Positions 28,148 through 37,358 of a DNA stretch of 64,000 bases are shown piece after piece. Position 1 is the stretch's first letter; every line of letters begins with the position of its first letter. The stretch comes from Rosettibacter primus (GTDB lineage: Bacteria; Bacteroidota; Ignavibacteria; Ignavibacteriales; Melioribacteraceae). Under the pieces are notes generated by a model that did not search any database, was not told the DNA's origin, and saw only the letters and a program-made list of their open reading frames with translations. The position numbers and the translations under genes are program-made. The DNA lies in the NCBI RefSeq assembly GCF_036860675.1, contig NZ_JAYKGK010000005.1:186001-250000 (forward strand). The letters are read 5' to 3'.

Positions 28148-29620
28148 TTAATTATGTTTAATTATCAAAGTGTATTTACAACCCCCTTCTGATTTATTTT
28201 CTGCATCCAGAATCCATCCACATCTTTTTGACATTTCATATGCAATATAACAACCATATCCTCTGTTTCTATCTTCATCCTTCGTTGTAACATTTTCTAA
28301 AAATATTTTTTTGATTCCCAATTTACTTTTTTCAAGTAATTCCTCAGGTATACCCTTGCCATTATCTTCTATAGTTAACTCAGTAATTTTATTTTCAGAG
28401 AAGTATTTTGTACTTATTGTAATATTAACAACATCTATACCAGCATGGTCGATTGAATTTTGTACAAGTGGTTCAATTATTTCCCAGATTACAAATTCAT
28501 TAATCATAAGGATTGGTAAATTTTCATCAAGATTAAGATGAAATTTTATAGTTTTAACTGGATTTGATAATCGAAGGAAAATGTTATCAACAACAAATTT
28601 TAACAACTCATTAAGGTTAGTTTTATAAATTGAATTTCGTATAGTTTGAATTGGTGGACTATACCATTTCATGTCATAAATTACTCGTGAAATAAAATTT
28701 GCATATTTTGATATACGATACTTTATTTCTTTTATATTGTTTTCGTCTGCTTGTTCTATATCTTCAATTATAAATCCCATTACTTTTTCTGCTTTATGAT
28801 GGGTATGATAAATTCTTTTAGTAAATAAATGTTCTTTCTGCTGTGCAATTAATTTTTGAAGATGTTCTTCCCTTTCTTTATATAATAACTCACGAGCTTC
28901 GTCCCTTTCAATTATTGTATATGTTGAAATGTAAAACATTCCAAGCAATCCCAGCAGTATTAAGGACGAAAAAATCAATACTGTTTTATTAAAACTTGCT
29001 AATATTTGTTGACTTATAAAAGAAACATCTGGATGAACTTTAAGATAAACTGCACCGCTATATTCTCCGTATGGAACCAATGGAATAAAAACATGAAATA
29101 TATTTTGTTCTTCCTGTAAGCTTGTTATCAATTCTGACTTAACCATTTTCTCGTGAAGTAATGCATATTTATTAACAGCATATCTATATTTGGGATTAAT
29201 CGTGGTATCAAGTACTTCATGCTTATAAAAGTAATTGTATAATTCCTGTCCTAAATCGAGTGCTATAAATTTATTTTCATAAGGAAGAATAACACACATA
29301 GCTTCAACATTTCTTCTCATAAGTGGTTGTTTCAAAATGCTATTTAATGCATGAATTAAATTTTTTATTCTATATAATTTATCGGTTTCACTTTCTATTG
29401 GATCAGATTCAAGAATTAATTCAAGTGTAGAAGTAGTTAAATTTCCTATTTGCTCGGCAGAATTTTGTTTATACCAATCCATTGTGTCAGAAAGTAAATC
29501 TCTCAAAGTATTTTGTTGCAGGTGAGATACAAAAACTTGAAACATAATTAACACAAGAAAAATTATTAAAATATGCTTCCAGCCAAAATGTATCTCTTTA
29601 ATTTTTTTTAATACTTTCAT
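28148..29620 (-). CDS. Membrane sensor histidine kinase
   Basis: Kinase of 490 residues. TM1 (about 15-33), a periplasmic sensor of roughly 180 residues (34-212) and TM2 (213-235) are followed by a charged coiled coil (RDEARELLYKEREEHLQKL). A dimerisation region contains His272, 274 and 275 (RIYHTHHKAEKVMGF). The ATPase has N-box PLVQNSIDH (Asn388), G1 EDNGKGIPEELLEKSKLGI and G2 RNRGYGCYIAYEMSKR. The phosphoacceptor does not follow the common HE motif, so which His is used is unclear. It lies between the anchored binding protein (14 bp upstream) and the sigma-54 regulator, so the binding protein probably presents a ligand to its periplasmic domain. Ribosome site AGGAGAG. Confidence 0.88.
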   Translation of the reverse strand: MKVLKKIKEIHFGWKHILIIFLVLIMFQVFVSHLQQNTLRDLLSDTMDWYKQNSAEQIGNLTTSTLELILESDPIESETDKLYRIKNLIHALNSILKQPLMRRNVEAMCVILPYENKFIALDLGQELYNYFYKHEVLDTTINPKYRYAVNKYALLHEKMVKSELITSLQEEQNIFHVFIPLVPYGEYSGAVYLKVHPDVSFISQQILASFNKTVLIFSSLILLGLLGMFYISTYTIIERDEARELLYKEREEHLQKLIAQQKEHLFTKRIYHTHHKAEKVMGFIIEDIEQADENNIKEIKYRISKYANFISRVIYDMKWYSPPIQTIRNSIYKTNLNELLKFVVDNIFLRLSNPVKTIKFHLNLDENLPILMINEFVIWEIIEPLVQNSIDHAGIDVVNITISTKYFSENKITELTIEDNGKGIPEELLEKSKLGIKKIFLENVTTKDEDRNRGYGCYIAYEMSKRCGWILDAENKSEGGCKYTLIIKHN

Positions 29621-29634
29621 AACAACATACTCTC

Positions 29635-30969
29635 CTATTTTTTTACAATAGCTTTTTCATTATTAATTTGAGTGGAAGCATAGTCAAGTGCTTCTTGAAT
29701 AGTAATTTCCTTTTTCAAAGCTTTATGGAATTGTCGTGCTAATATTTCAGAAATTCTCGTATAATTTTCCAGAAATGGTCTGTGTTTGCCCCATTTAAGT
29801 AAATTTTTTATTTGAACAAGTTCTTTATGATTTTTTAAATAAAGACTATCATTAAATACTTCTTCATTAACAGGTATTACACCACCTTCTTCATAAAGTA
29901 TTTTTTGATTTTCTTTTTCGAACATAAATTTAATGAACTTAAGAGCTTCTTCTTTTCGATCCGAAAATTTCGATATCATCAAACTCCAGCCACCAAACAC
30001 ACCCGAAGTAGAACATCCCTTAAAATGCGGCAAAGGTGCTATTGCCAGATTTTTTACATTTGATGTATCTTTCAAAAAGTTTTTGTATTGTTTATGAAAT
30101 CCAACCCACCCTCTTAAAAAAACTGCATTATTTTCATTTGCATATAAGTAACTCAAATATTCATCCATGCGGGTTACTTCATAAGGTGAATATTTATATT
30201 TATGAATCAAATCGACAAGTTGTTTTAAAGCCTTATGTGCGGCTTCTGTTCTAAGATCAATATGATAATTATTAAAAATTTTGTTGCTCTCTTCCTCACA
30301 CAAAAGTTCATGAAAATTGCAAACCATTCCTTCAAATTCACCCCCTTGAAAAATATAAAATGGTTTTTCATATGAAGAAAATTTTTCTCCTAAAGAAAAA
30401 AATTCATCCCAGGTAAGTGAATTTTGTATTTTTTTTTCTATTTCCTTACCATTTGGAAGTTTAAGTATCAAATCCCTGCGATAGTAAAGCACACCAACAT
30501 CGAGGAATAAAGGAAACGCTACAAGACTATCGTTCTGATAACCAGCTTTCAATGCCATTTTATTAACATTACTTAGAGTTTGTTCGTCAAAGTATTTATC
30601 CATTGAATAGCCCCATTTTGCAAATCGAGGTATCCAGATTAAATCTACTGCGAAAACATCTATTCCATCACTTCTATTTCTTAAAGAACGAGTGAGTATG
30701 GCTTTTCTGTCATTAGTAGTAAAATGATAGAATGGTAAATTAACAGGCACAACTTCAATTTCATTTTTGTGAAGTTTATTAAATCTATTTATGATTTTTA
30801 GATGTGCTGGTGATATATTATCAACATAATATATTTTTTTTACCGAACTTTTTGAAAATAAGTTTATTTGAAATGGCAAATAAATGAAGAAGAAGATTGC
30901 CACCAATGAAATAAAAATTGATATTAACCAAATTGATGATTCTTTGATGCTCTTAGTAATCTTTTTCAC
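29635..30969 (-). CDS. Membrane-anchored family 1 extracellular solute (sugar)-binding protein
   Basis: Periplasmic binding protein of 444 residues with the fold of ABC sugar-binding proteins: INRFNKLHKNEIEVVPV, DVFAVDLIWIPRFAKWGY, GVLYYRRDLILKLPNG, and LMISKFSDRKEEALKFIKFMFEKENQKILYEEGGVIPVNEEV. Its N-terminus (SIWLISIFISLVAIFFFIYLPF) has no evident signal-peptidase or lipobox site and probably stays as a membrane anchor. No permease or ATPase gene is nearby. It is followed by a kinase and a sigma-54 regulator, so a sensing role is more likely than transport. The start is a GTG with a strong GGGAGGGG ribosome site. Confidence 0.85.
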   Translation of the reverse strand: MKKITKSIKESSIWLISIFISLVAIFFFIYLPFQINLFSKSSVKKIYYVDNISPAHLKIINRFNKLHKNEIEVVPVNLPFYHFTTNDRKAILTRSLRNRSDGIDVFAVDLIWIPRFAKWGYSMDKYFDEQTLSNVNKMALKAGYQNDSLVAFPLFLDVGVLYYRRDLILKLPNGKEIEKKIQNSLTWDEFFSLGEKFSSYEKPFYIFQGGEFEGMVCNFHELLCEEESNKIFNNYHIDLRTEAAHKALKQLVDLIHKYKYSPYEVTRMDEYLSYLYANENNAVFLRGWVGFHKQYKNFLKDTSNVKNLAIAPLPHFKGCSTSGVFGGWSLMISKFSDRKEEALKFIKFMFEKENQKILYEEGGVIPVNEEVFNDSLYLKNHKELVQIKNLLKWGKHRPFLENYTRISEILARQFHKALKKEITIQEALDYASTQINNEKAIVKK

Positions 30970-31894
30970 AGCCCCTCCCTTTTGTTCAAAGAAGTCATAA
31001 TTAATTTATATACGAACAGAGATTTTCTCGATTACGTTTTAATATTTTTTGAAAAACAAATTCTATTCCAAATTTTATGCAGTTCATATAGTATCACTGC
31101 TCAACACAATTGCAGGAGAACAATAATCTATATTCGATATTTTCAAAATATTTTATATTGAGAAAAACCTTTAACGATTAATCAATGCGGGAGTTATTTA
31201 AATACTTTAATCAATTTAAAAAGTAACTATTAACACATTCTACTTCTAACTAATATTTTTCCTAAAAAATCTACAGCACCAAATTCAAAAACATTTATAA
31301 AATTAATTTCGCTTCAGCTAAATGTCTTTTTCAATGTTGGAGCCATTGGTTTTTACATTAACCCTGTATTTCATTTACAATTTATGAAATAGATAAGAGA
31401 AAATCATGGTATGAATTGCGTATAGGAAATATAACAATGATGGGTTTAGTTGTGTGAGCTCTTTCTTCGGGAAATAAATTTATAATTTACGGGAAAAAAT
31501 TAAATGATTTCTTAAAGTTAAGCTAATTGTATTCAGTTTTATATTGCTTAGCCACAGAATTTTGAAAATTATTCACATTCCCTTTGGAAGAGAGACTTCA
31601 TATTGTTAATTCTAAAATCAATTAACACAGATTATTTTGCAGGCTCTGTAAGTAAACTTAGCGGGTTCCGATAAATGAAAAATATTATTACAAAATTTGA
31701 ACACTGAAGAGAATTTCTCTAATACATGGGAATTCTTAATTATAAGTATTTACGACATGAATAATTAATTCCTCTTTTTATTCTTTACAGGAGACTATTT
31801 TAACTGATTTTTATTATCATCTCGCACAATTTTTTTATATTACTAACCAATAAGCTTGTCTTTAGATTTATAATCAACAATTAAAGGATGGTAA
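30970..31894. other. Gene-free AT-rich stretch between divergent operons
   Basis: About 925 bp between the binding-protein operon (minus) and abgT (plus). No intact reading frame, tRNA, known riboswitch or repeat array was recognised. A short coding-like stretch around 31380-31524 is broken by stops. It presumably holds the promoters of both flanking transcripts. The length is unusual for this otherwise compact region. Confidence 0.6.
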
Positions 31895-33421
31895 ATGACA
31901 GATAAAAAAGTCAAAACTTTCAAATATCTTGAACAATTTCTCACTGTAATTGAAAAAGTTGGTAATAAACTTCCTAACCCACCTACATTATTTGCATTGT
32001 TTGCTTTGGCTGTAATTATCCTATCAGGAATAGTTAGTCAATTTAATTTTTCTGTTGTTCATCCAGGTACAGGACAAGAAATCAAACCGATTAACTTAAT
32101 GTCGCTTGAAGGATTACATAAAATAATTCTTAATCTTATTACAAATTTCACATCATTTGCACCACTGGGAACTGTACTGGTTTCAATATTAGGAATTGCT
32201 GTTGCAGAACATAGTGGACTGATAGGAACAGTATTAAGATTGCTTGTTCTTAAATCACCTAAAAAACTTTTGACATTTGTGATTGTATTTGCCGGAATAC
32301 TTTCAAATACTGCAAGTGAAATCGGTTATGTTTTACTCGTTCCGCTTTCTGCGATTATATTTCTTTCAGCAGGCAGGCATCCAATTGCTGGTTTGGCTGC
32401 GGCATTCGCCGGTGTTTCAGGTGGTTATAGTGCAAATCTTTTGCTTGGAACAATTGATCCTCTACTTGCTGGTTTAACTCAGGAAGCAGCTCATATAATT
32501 GATAAGTCTTACGAGGTAACCGCTGCTGCGAATTATTACTTTATGTCTGTTTCTACTTTCTTCATTGCGGCTGCGGGAACTTATGTTACTGAAAAAATTA
32601 TTGTACCCAGATTAGGAGAATATAAAGGTTCTATTCAACCAGATGAAATAAAACCTCTTTCAAAAGATGAAAAACGCGGTTTAATTTATTCTGGAGTTGC
32701 AACATTAATTTTTGTTGTAATAATTCTAGCAGGGTTGATTCCAGATAATGGTTTCCTTCGTGATCCAAAAACAAATGGAATTCTTAAGTCACCATTTTTA
32801 AGCGGAATAGTAACATTTATTTTCTTTGGTGGTGTTATATCCGGTATTGCTTTTGGAATTGGTGCTAAGACTATTAAATCAGATAATGACGTTATTAAAG
32901 GAATGAATAAATCAATGGAAACTCTCGCCTCATACATTGTACTGGTGTTTTTTGCTTCCCAATTTGTTGCATTTTTTAATTGGACAAATCTTGGATTGAT
33001 TTTAGCTGTTGAAGGTGCAAATTTTCTTAAAGCCTCTGGTTTAGGTCCTGTGCCATTGCTCATTTCTTTCATAATTATTTCCGCTATTATCAATTTATTT
33101 ATCGGAAGTGCTTCAGCTAAATGGGCTATTATGGCTCCGGTTTTTATCCCAATGTTTATGCTTCTGGGATATTCTCCAGAATTAGTTCAGGCAGCTTACA
33201 GAGTTGGTGATAGCGTAACAAATATAATCTCACCAATGATGTCTTACTTTGCTTTGATTATAGCTTTCGTTGCTAAATACAATCCAAAAGCTGGTATAGG
33301 AACTTTAATTGCCACAATGCTCCCTTACACAATTGTATTCTTAATCATCTGGGTTGCTTTATTTATAATTTGGTTTATTTTGGGCTTGCCAGTTGGACCA
33401 GGTGCAAAAATGTTTATTTAA
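31895..33421 (+). CDS. abgT: AbgT family transporter
   Basis: Inner-membrane transporter of 508 residues in the AbgT family (p-aminobenzoyl-glutamate uptake in E. coli; some members export sulfonamides). Family features are a start with VIEKVGNKLPNPPTLFALFALAVI, the re-entrant-type segment SNTASEIGYVLLVPLSAIIF, FAGVSGGYSANLLLGTIDPLLAGLTQ, the second hairpin region IINLFIGSASAKWAIMAPVFIPMF, and SVTNIISPMMSYFALII. About 11 helices are expected. The real substrate (folate breakdown product, drug or other) cannot be inferred. It is monocistronic, with an AAAGGATGG ribosome site, and convergent with the lipocalin gene. Confidence 0.92.
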   Translation: MTDKKVKTFKYLEQFLTVIEKVGNKLPNPPTLFALFALAVIILSGIVSQFNFSVVHPGTGQEIKPINLMSLEGLHKIILNLITNFTSFAPLGTVLVSILGIAVAEHSGLIGTVLRLLVLKSPKKLLTFVIVFAGILSNTASEIGYVLLVPLSAIIFLSAGRHPIAGLAAAFAGVSGGYSANLLLGTIDPLLAGLTQEAAHIIDKSYEVTAAANYYFMSVSTFFIAAAGTYVTEKIIVPRLGEYKGSIQPDEIKPLSKDEKRGLIYSGVATLIFVVIILAGLIPDNGFLRDPKTNGILKSPFLSGIVTFIFFGGVISGIAFGIGAKTIKSDNDVIKGMNKSMETLASYIVLVFFASQFVAFFNWTNLGLILAVEGANFLKASGLGPVPLLISFIIISAIINLFIGSASAKWAIMAPVFIPMFMLLGYSPELVQAAYRVGDSVTNIISPMMSYFALIIAFVAKYNPKAGIGTLIATMLPYTIVFLIIWVALFIIWFILGLPVGPGAKMFI

Positions 33422-33442
33422 TGGAACAGTAACTTTTAATTT

Positions 33443-33552
33443 AAGTGGTTGACTAAAAATAAGGTCTTTATAAAATATGGAATTCTGAAAACACAGTTTT
33501 TAAAAGATTTTCACAGATTGTAAAATTGAAAATTACTTTTAGATAACCACTT
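33443..33552. repeat. Imperfect inverted repeat between convergent genes (terminator or MITE-like)
   Basis: Arm AAGTGGTTGACTAAAA (33443-33458) pairs with TTTTAGATAACCACTT (33537-33552), 14 of 16 positions. The arms are followed on the plus strand by T-rich sequence. The 78-bp interior carries a TTTTCACAGATTG motif like the other CAGATT repeats in the window. It may act as a two-way terminator for abgT and the lipocalin gene, or may be the remnant of a small mobile element. Confidence 0.45.
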
Positions 33553-33554
33553 TT

Positions 33555-34073
33555 TTATTGTTTACTAAATTCAAAATTTTGGGGATTGTAACCTTGTTCT
33601 CTAAGAATTCTGAAAATTTTTTCAAGCGTATCTTTTTCTAACTTTGGTGAACGACTTAATACCCAGCCATATTTTCTGCTTGGAGTTCCAACAATTGCCC
33701 ATTGATAATTTGTATCTAATCCGATTATCCAGTAATCACCCCAAATTGGTCGCCAACCAAGAATACTAAAAAAACTTACTTCAAGTTTTGCATTCGATTT
33801 TTTATCCACAATTTTTGCTACTCCTTTGGCTTGGTTAGTTGAACCGTCTTCTTCAATACAAGAATTGATTACTTCAATTTCACCATTTTCACTCAGTGAA
33901 TATTTTGCTGTGGTTCCTTTAACACAGTGACTTTGAAAGCGATTTGGTATCTTAGCAATCTCATACCAAAGTCCTAAGTATTTGTTTATATCAACATATT
34001 CAACTGTCTTAAGTGGTTGTGGCTGCGAAAAGATATTAATGCTTAAAATGATAAATAAAATTATTGCTTTCAT
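33555..34073 (-). CDS. blc: Lipocalin family protein (Blc-like)
   Basis: Small secreted or periplasmic protein of 172 residues. A signal peptide (MKAIILFIILSINIFSQ) lacks the lipobox Cys of E. coli Blc, so it is probably not a lipoprotein. The bacterial lipocalin core follows: DINKYLGLWYEIAKIPNRFQ (GxW motif region), CVKGTTAKYSL, NSCIEEDGS, KLEVSFF, GDYWIIGLDTNYQWAIVGTPSRKYGWVLSRSP. Two Cys (C-VKG and NS-C) may form a disulfide. The family binds fatty acids or lysolipids and is linked to envelope upkeep. It is monocistronic and convergent with abgT. Confidence 0.9.
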   Translation of the reverse strand: MKAIILFIILSINIFSQPQPLKTVEYVDINKYLGLWYEIAKIPNRFQSHCVKGTTAKYSLSENGEIEVINSCIEEDGSTNQAKGVAKIVDKKSNAKLEVSFFSILGWRPIWGDYWIIGLDTNYQWAIVGTPSRKYGWVLSRSPKLEKDTLEKIFRILREQGYNPQNFEFSKQ

Positions 34074-34843
34074 AAACCCTCAATTATTTTAATAATATTA
34101 TTTTATTGAAAACATAATACTCGCCTATTTTATCTCTCTAAAACTTAATGTCGAATTTTATTTATTATCTGTTAATTAATTTAATAAAATCACAATGTAT
34201 TTTCATATAACTTTCACTTTTAAGATTTACTCTTTTTCTTCTCTATAAGATTTAATGCTGCAGGTTTTTATATAAGTTTGCATTTCATTTGTTTCTTAAT
34301 AAGTTTATAACTTTAATATAGGCTCGTATAACTTTTCAATATTGTCTTTCACTAAATTAGGTCAATAACTATTTAGTATTTGAAAGTAAGATTTCCAACA
34401 CAATATAATGTATTTGTATTTATGCTCACTTAAGCTTTTACTTCGAGGTTGTTGTTAATCTTTTTTAAGAATCTCATACTCTTCTAAAGCTAAATTTTTA
34501 TCACCCATGAAATATAGTGCCCATATTAAAATGTGTTACTGCATAATCAACGTTTGGTATATATTGTTTTTTTGAATGTATTAGTGGCTTCTATTTATGG
34601 AAAAACAAAATCACATTTATCATTTACAACATCATAGGTGATATTGGTTTTTATATTTTATCCTACACATTTATTAATTCAAACTCTCTTATGTTTATAC
34701 TTCTGATATTGCTGAAGGAATTTTTTAGTTTATTATACTAAAGAGTATCTGCACTTGTGTAATGAGTAAGAGGGTAATTTAGAATGCAGAAATTTCTACT
34801 TCAGTCAATTTACTTTTTCCTAAGGAATGGATTCTTTAAAACC
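34074..34843. other. Gene-poor AT-rich stretch with decayed gene remnant
   Basis: About 770 bp between the lipocalin start and the tRNA-Asp terminator. There is no intact gene. The only structure I can support is the broken TPR-like remnant at 34430-34591; the remainder is AT-rich with no repeat or RNA fold recognised. Confidence 0.6.
34430..34591 (-). pseudogene. Decayed tetratricopeptide-repeat gene fragment
   Basis: Minus-strand translation in three frames gives consecutive pieces of a canonical TPR: EATNTFKKTIYTK, then DYAVTHFNMGTIF, then YFMGDKNLALEEYEILKK, then KINNNLEVKA before a stop. Together they fit the TPR pattern (DYA-x-AHFNLG-x-IY, GD-x-x-x-AL-x-EYEIL), but the frame changes at least twice within 160 bp. 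The gene is therefore non-functional. The upstream part could not be traced. The source family is probably one of the TPR proteins common in this lineage. Confidence 0.55.
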
Positions 34844-34878
34844 AAAAAGCCTTGTAACTTATTTAATTACAAGGCTTT
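34844..34878 (-). terminator. Rho-independent terminator after tRNA-Asp
   Basis: A perfect 12-bp stem, AAAGCCTTGTAA/TTACAAGGCTTT, with a 9-base loop. On the minus strand it is followed by a T run. It lies 6 bp downstream of the tRNA 3' end. Confidence 0.8.
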
Positions 34879-34884
34879 AACAAG

Positions 34885-34959
34885 CGGGGCCGACGAGACT
34901 CGAACTCGCGACCTCCTGCGTGACAGGCAGGCGTTCTAACCAAACTGAACTACGACCCC
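34885..34959 (-). tRNA. tRNA-Asp (anticodon GTC)
   Basis: 75-base minus-strand tRNA. The acceptor stem is GGGGTCG/CGGCCCC with discriminator G. The D arm is GTTC...GAAC. The anticodon stem CCTGC/GCAGG has loop CTGTCAC, giving anticodon GTC. The T arm is GCGAG-TTCGAGT-CTCGT. CCA is not encoded. It is followed by a terminator. Confidence 0.95.
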
Positions 34960-35022
34960 ATTAAGAACTTTTATTAAAGGCGCACAAAAATAGTAATTAT
35001 ATATTATCCAAACAAGATTAAG

Positions 35023-36129
35023 TCATAATTTTTCTGTCCCAAAACTTACTCCTACCGCACTTGCTGCTAATACAGCCTGGTCATTTTGTTTAACTAATTT
35101 TTGTTTTGAAATAGCTTCAGAAATTGGAACACTCTTTATTTCGTTTCCCTTAAGAGCTACCATTCTTCCAAATTGCTTATTTATTGCAAGTTTAATTGCA
35201 TATGTCCCAAATTTAGTAGATAAAATTCTATCAAATGGTGTAGGACTTCCACCTCTTTGTAAATGTCCAAGCACTGTATAGCGTGTTTCCAACCCGGTAT
35301 CTTCACTTATTTTTTTTGCAACATATTCACCAATTCCACCTAATTGAATTGGGTCTGTTCTTTTTGCATCTTTACCTTTGATGATCATTCCTTCTCCTTT
35401 TGGTTTAGCTCCTTCTGCAACACATACAATACTAAATCTTTTTCCCATCATATTTCTCTCTAAAAGTTTATCATAAATTCTATCCCATATAAAAGGTAAT
35501 TCAGGAATTAATATAACATCAGCTCCACCGGCAATTCCTCCATTAAGTGCTATCCAACCAGCGTATCTTCCCATTACTTCAATAACCATAACACGATGGT
35601 GAGAAGATGCAGTTGTATGCAGTCTATCCAGTGCTTCAGATACAACATAAACAGCAGAATCATGCCCAAATGTTAAGTCTGTTGCTTCTAAATCATTATC
35701 AATAGTTTTCGGAACTCCAACAATATTCATCCCCATATCAATTAATTTTTGTGAGATATGCATTGTTCCATCTCCACCTATTGCAATTACAGCATCAAGG
35801 TTCCATGCTTCGTAATTTTTAAGAGCATCTTTTGAGCGGTCAACAATTTTAATTTTGCCATTTACTTCTTCAGGCCAATGAAATGGATCCCCTTTGTTTG
35901 ATGAACCGAGAATTGTTCCTCCGGTTGCGAGTATACCAGATACATCTTTGTTGTAAAGTTCAATTGCTTTTCCTTCTACCAATCCCTCAAATCCATCAAG
36001 TATGCCCAGTACAGTTAAGCCATTGTCCAGTGCAGGTTTTGTTACACCTCTAATAACTGCATTTAAGCCAGGACAATCACCTCCACCTGTAAGTATTCCA
36101 ATCCTTTTTACTTTTGTTTTTGATGTCAT
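35023..36129 (-). CDS. pfkA: 6-phosphofructokinase
   Basis: Glycolytic enzyme of 368 residues that phosphorylates fructose 6-phosphate. The P-loop-like start is ILTGGGDCPGLNAVIRG; GGDGTMHISQKL is at 118-129 and the catalytic PKTIDNDL at 140-147. VIEVMGRYAGWIALNGGIAGGAD and GHLQRGGSPTPFDR complete the fold. The residue pair is mixed. Gly in GGDGT is typical of ATP-dependent enzymes, since PPi enzymes have GGDDT. Lys in PKTIDND is typical of PPi-type or group III enzymes, since E. coli PfkA has PGTIDND. The family assignment is sure; the phosphoryl donor is probably ATP but not proven. It lies 53 bp downstream of rnhC on the same strand. Confidence 0.93.
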   Translation of the reverse strand: MTSKTKVKRIGILTGGGDCPGLNAVIRGVTKPALDNGLTVLGILDGFEGLVEGKAIELYNKDVSGILATGGTILGSSNKGDPFHWPEEVNGKIKIVDRSKDALKNYEAWNLDAVIAIGGDGTMHISQKLIDMGMNIVGVPKTIDNDLEATDLTFGHDSAVYVVSEALDRLHTTASSHHRVMVIEVMGRYAGWIALNGGIAGGADVILIPELPFIWDRIYDKLLERNMMGKRFSIVCVAEGAKPKGEGMIIKGKDAKRTDPIQLGGIGEYVAKKISEDTGLETRYTVLGHLQRGGSPTPFDRILSTKFGTYAIKLAINKQFGRMVALKGNEIKSVPISEAISKQKLVKQNDQAVLAASAVGVSFGTEKL

Positions 36130-36182
36130 ATTTTAATCTCACTTTTTATTACACAAAAATAATATTTCTCTTCTTCTGAAGT

Positions 36183-37094
36183 CTAATCAATATTTTTTAA
36201 TGTTTTAAAATGAAGTTTTGCATAACTTTTTAAATTTTCTTTGCCAATTTTTTTTATCAAATCAGCTACACACTCTTCAACTTTTTTTGATGAACCTTTA
36301 ACTAAATTTATTCCCTTTTTTGATTGTTCTTTAAACCATTCATTAAGTTTATTTCTGGCAAGTATAGATGCGGCTGCAACACCAATATATTTTTCTGCTT
36401 TTGTGATTTGTAAGAATTCAATTGATGAATAATTTTTATCCAGGTGAATATTCAATTTTTGATTGCTGAATTTATCTGTGATAACTTTTTTGCATTCATT
36501 CTTCTTAAGAATATTTTCTATTGCTTTTGAATGTGCCCAGTTTAATAACTTGTTGAGATTTTTAAATTCACTATAAAGTTCATTGTATTTTGCAGGAGCA
36601 ATGGTAACAATATTATAATTTTCACCAACAATTTTTATAATATTTTTTGACATATATGATATTTGTTCTTCTGATAAATCTTTGCTGTCTCTCACACCAA
36701 GTTGCTTTAATTTATTTCTTGTTTCATTATTAACAAAAACAGCTGCAACTACAAGCGGACCAAAAAAATCACCCTTACCGCTTTCATCTGTTCCGATATA
36801 TTCATCGGGTTCAATAATTTCAATATCATTATCAGTTGACAGGTCTAATTCCATTTGTTCAAAAATTACTTTACGAATTTGCGAGTATTCTTTTGATTTT
36901 GTATCTCCCTGTAAAATAGTTCTCAACCCTTTTTTACCAAAATACACTAGAACTTTAACTTTCTTCTTATTAATACTTACAGTAAACTCATAATTATAAT
37001 TTTTTTGTTCAATGTTTGTAGTTATGTAATTTAGTGCGGTTAGTTTTTTCTTAATTTGATTAATATAATCGTAAGCTTTTTTGGGAATATTCAT
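36183..37094 (-). CDS. rnhC: Ribonuclease HIII
   Basis: Endonuclease of about 303 residues that cleaves RNA in RNA:DNA hybrids. It has an N-terminal TBP-like substrate-binding domain (residues about 1-90, ending near KEYSQIRKVIFEQMEL). The RNase H2-type catalytic domain begins YIGTDESGKGDFFGPLVVAAVFV, with the Asp-Glu pair typical of HIII (D-E in TDESGKGD). Further motifs are GVRDSKDLSEEQI, KVITDKFSN and KAEKYIGVAAASILARN. The ATG at 37094 is preferred to a TTG five codons upstream. It is probably co-transcribed with pfkA. Confidence 0.93.
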   Translation of the reverse strand: MNIPKKAYDYINQIKKKLTALNYITTNIEQKNYNYEFTVSINKKKVKVLVYFGKKGLRTILQGDTKSKEYSQIRKVIFEQMELDLSTDNDIEIIEPDEYIGTDESGKGDFFGPLVVAAVFVNNETRNKLKQLGVRDSKDLSEEQISYMSKNIIKIVGENYNIVTIAPAKYNELYSEFKNLNKLLNWAHSKAIENILKKNECKKVITDKFSNQKLNIHLDKNYSSIEFLQITKAEKYIGVAAASILARNKLNEWFKEQSKKGINLVKGSSKKVEECVADLIKKIGKENLKSYAKLHFKTLKNID

Positions 37095-37358
37095 TACGAA
37101 TGATTTCAAAATTGTTTTGCAGAGTAAAAAATAGTAAATAATAATTACTTACCATAGAATTATTTTTTTTGAAAACCAAATCTGGCTCTAAGGAATTTAT
37201 TGGATAAGAAATGAAGAATTAAAAAAAATTTTGTATAGTTGTAACCGAAATTTTTATGGTTCTTTAAAAATTTGGAATATCGCAGAGAGTGGTTTGGCAA
37301 AGCCATCCCTTTGGGAGAATACGGCGGTTTTGAAAAATTTTAAATTAATTTAAGAATT

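Noticed and set aside
31379..31524. Plus-strand coding-like stretch (EIDKRKSWYELRIGNITMM..., then LSSGNKFIIYGKKLNDF)
   Set aside because: Interrupted by stops, no start, no ribosome site and no family recognised. It could be a dead gene, but the evidence is too thin to annotate.
34549..34570. TTTGGTATATATTG considered as another copy of the AATCATTG promoter element
   Set aside because: It lies in the decayed TPR remnant, lacks the AATCATTG core and precedes no gene.
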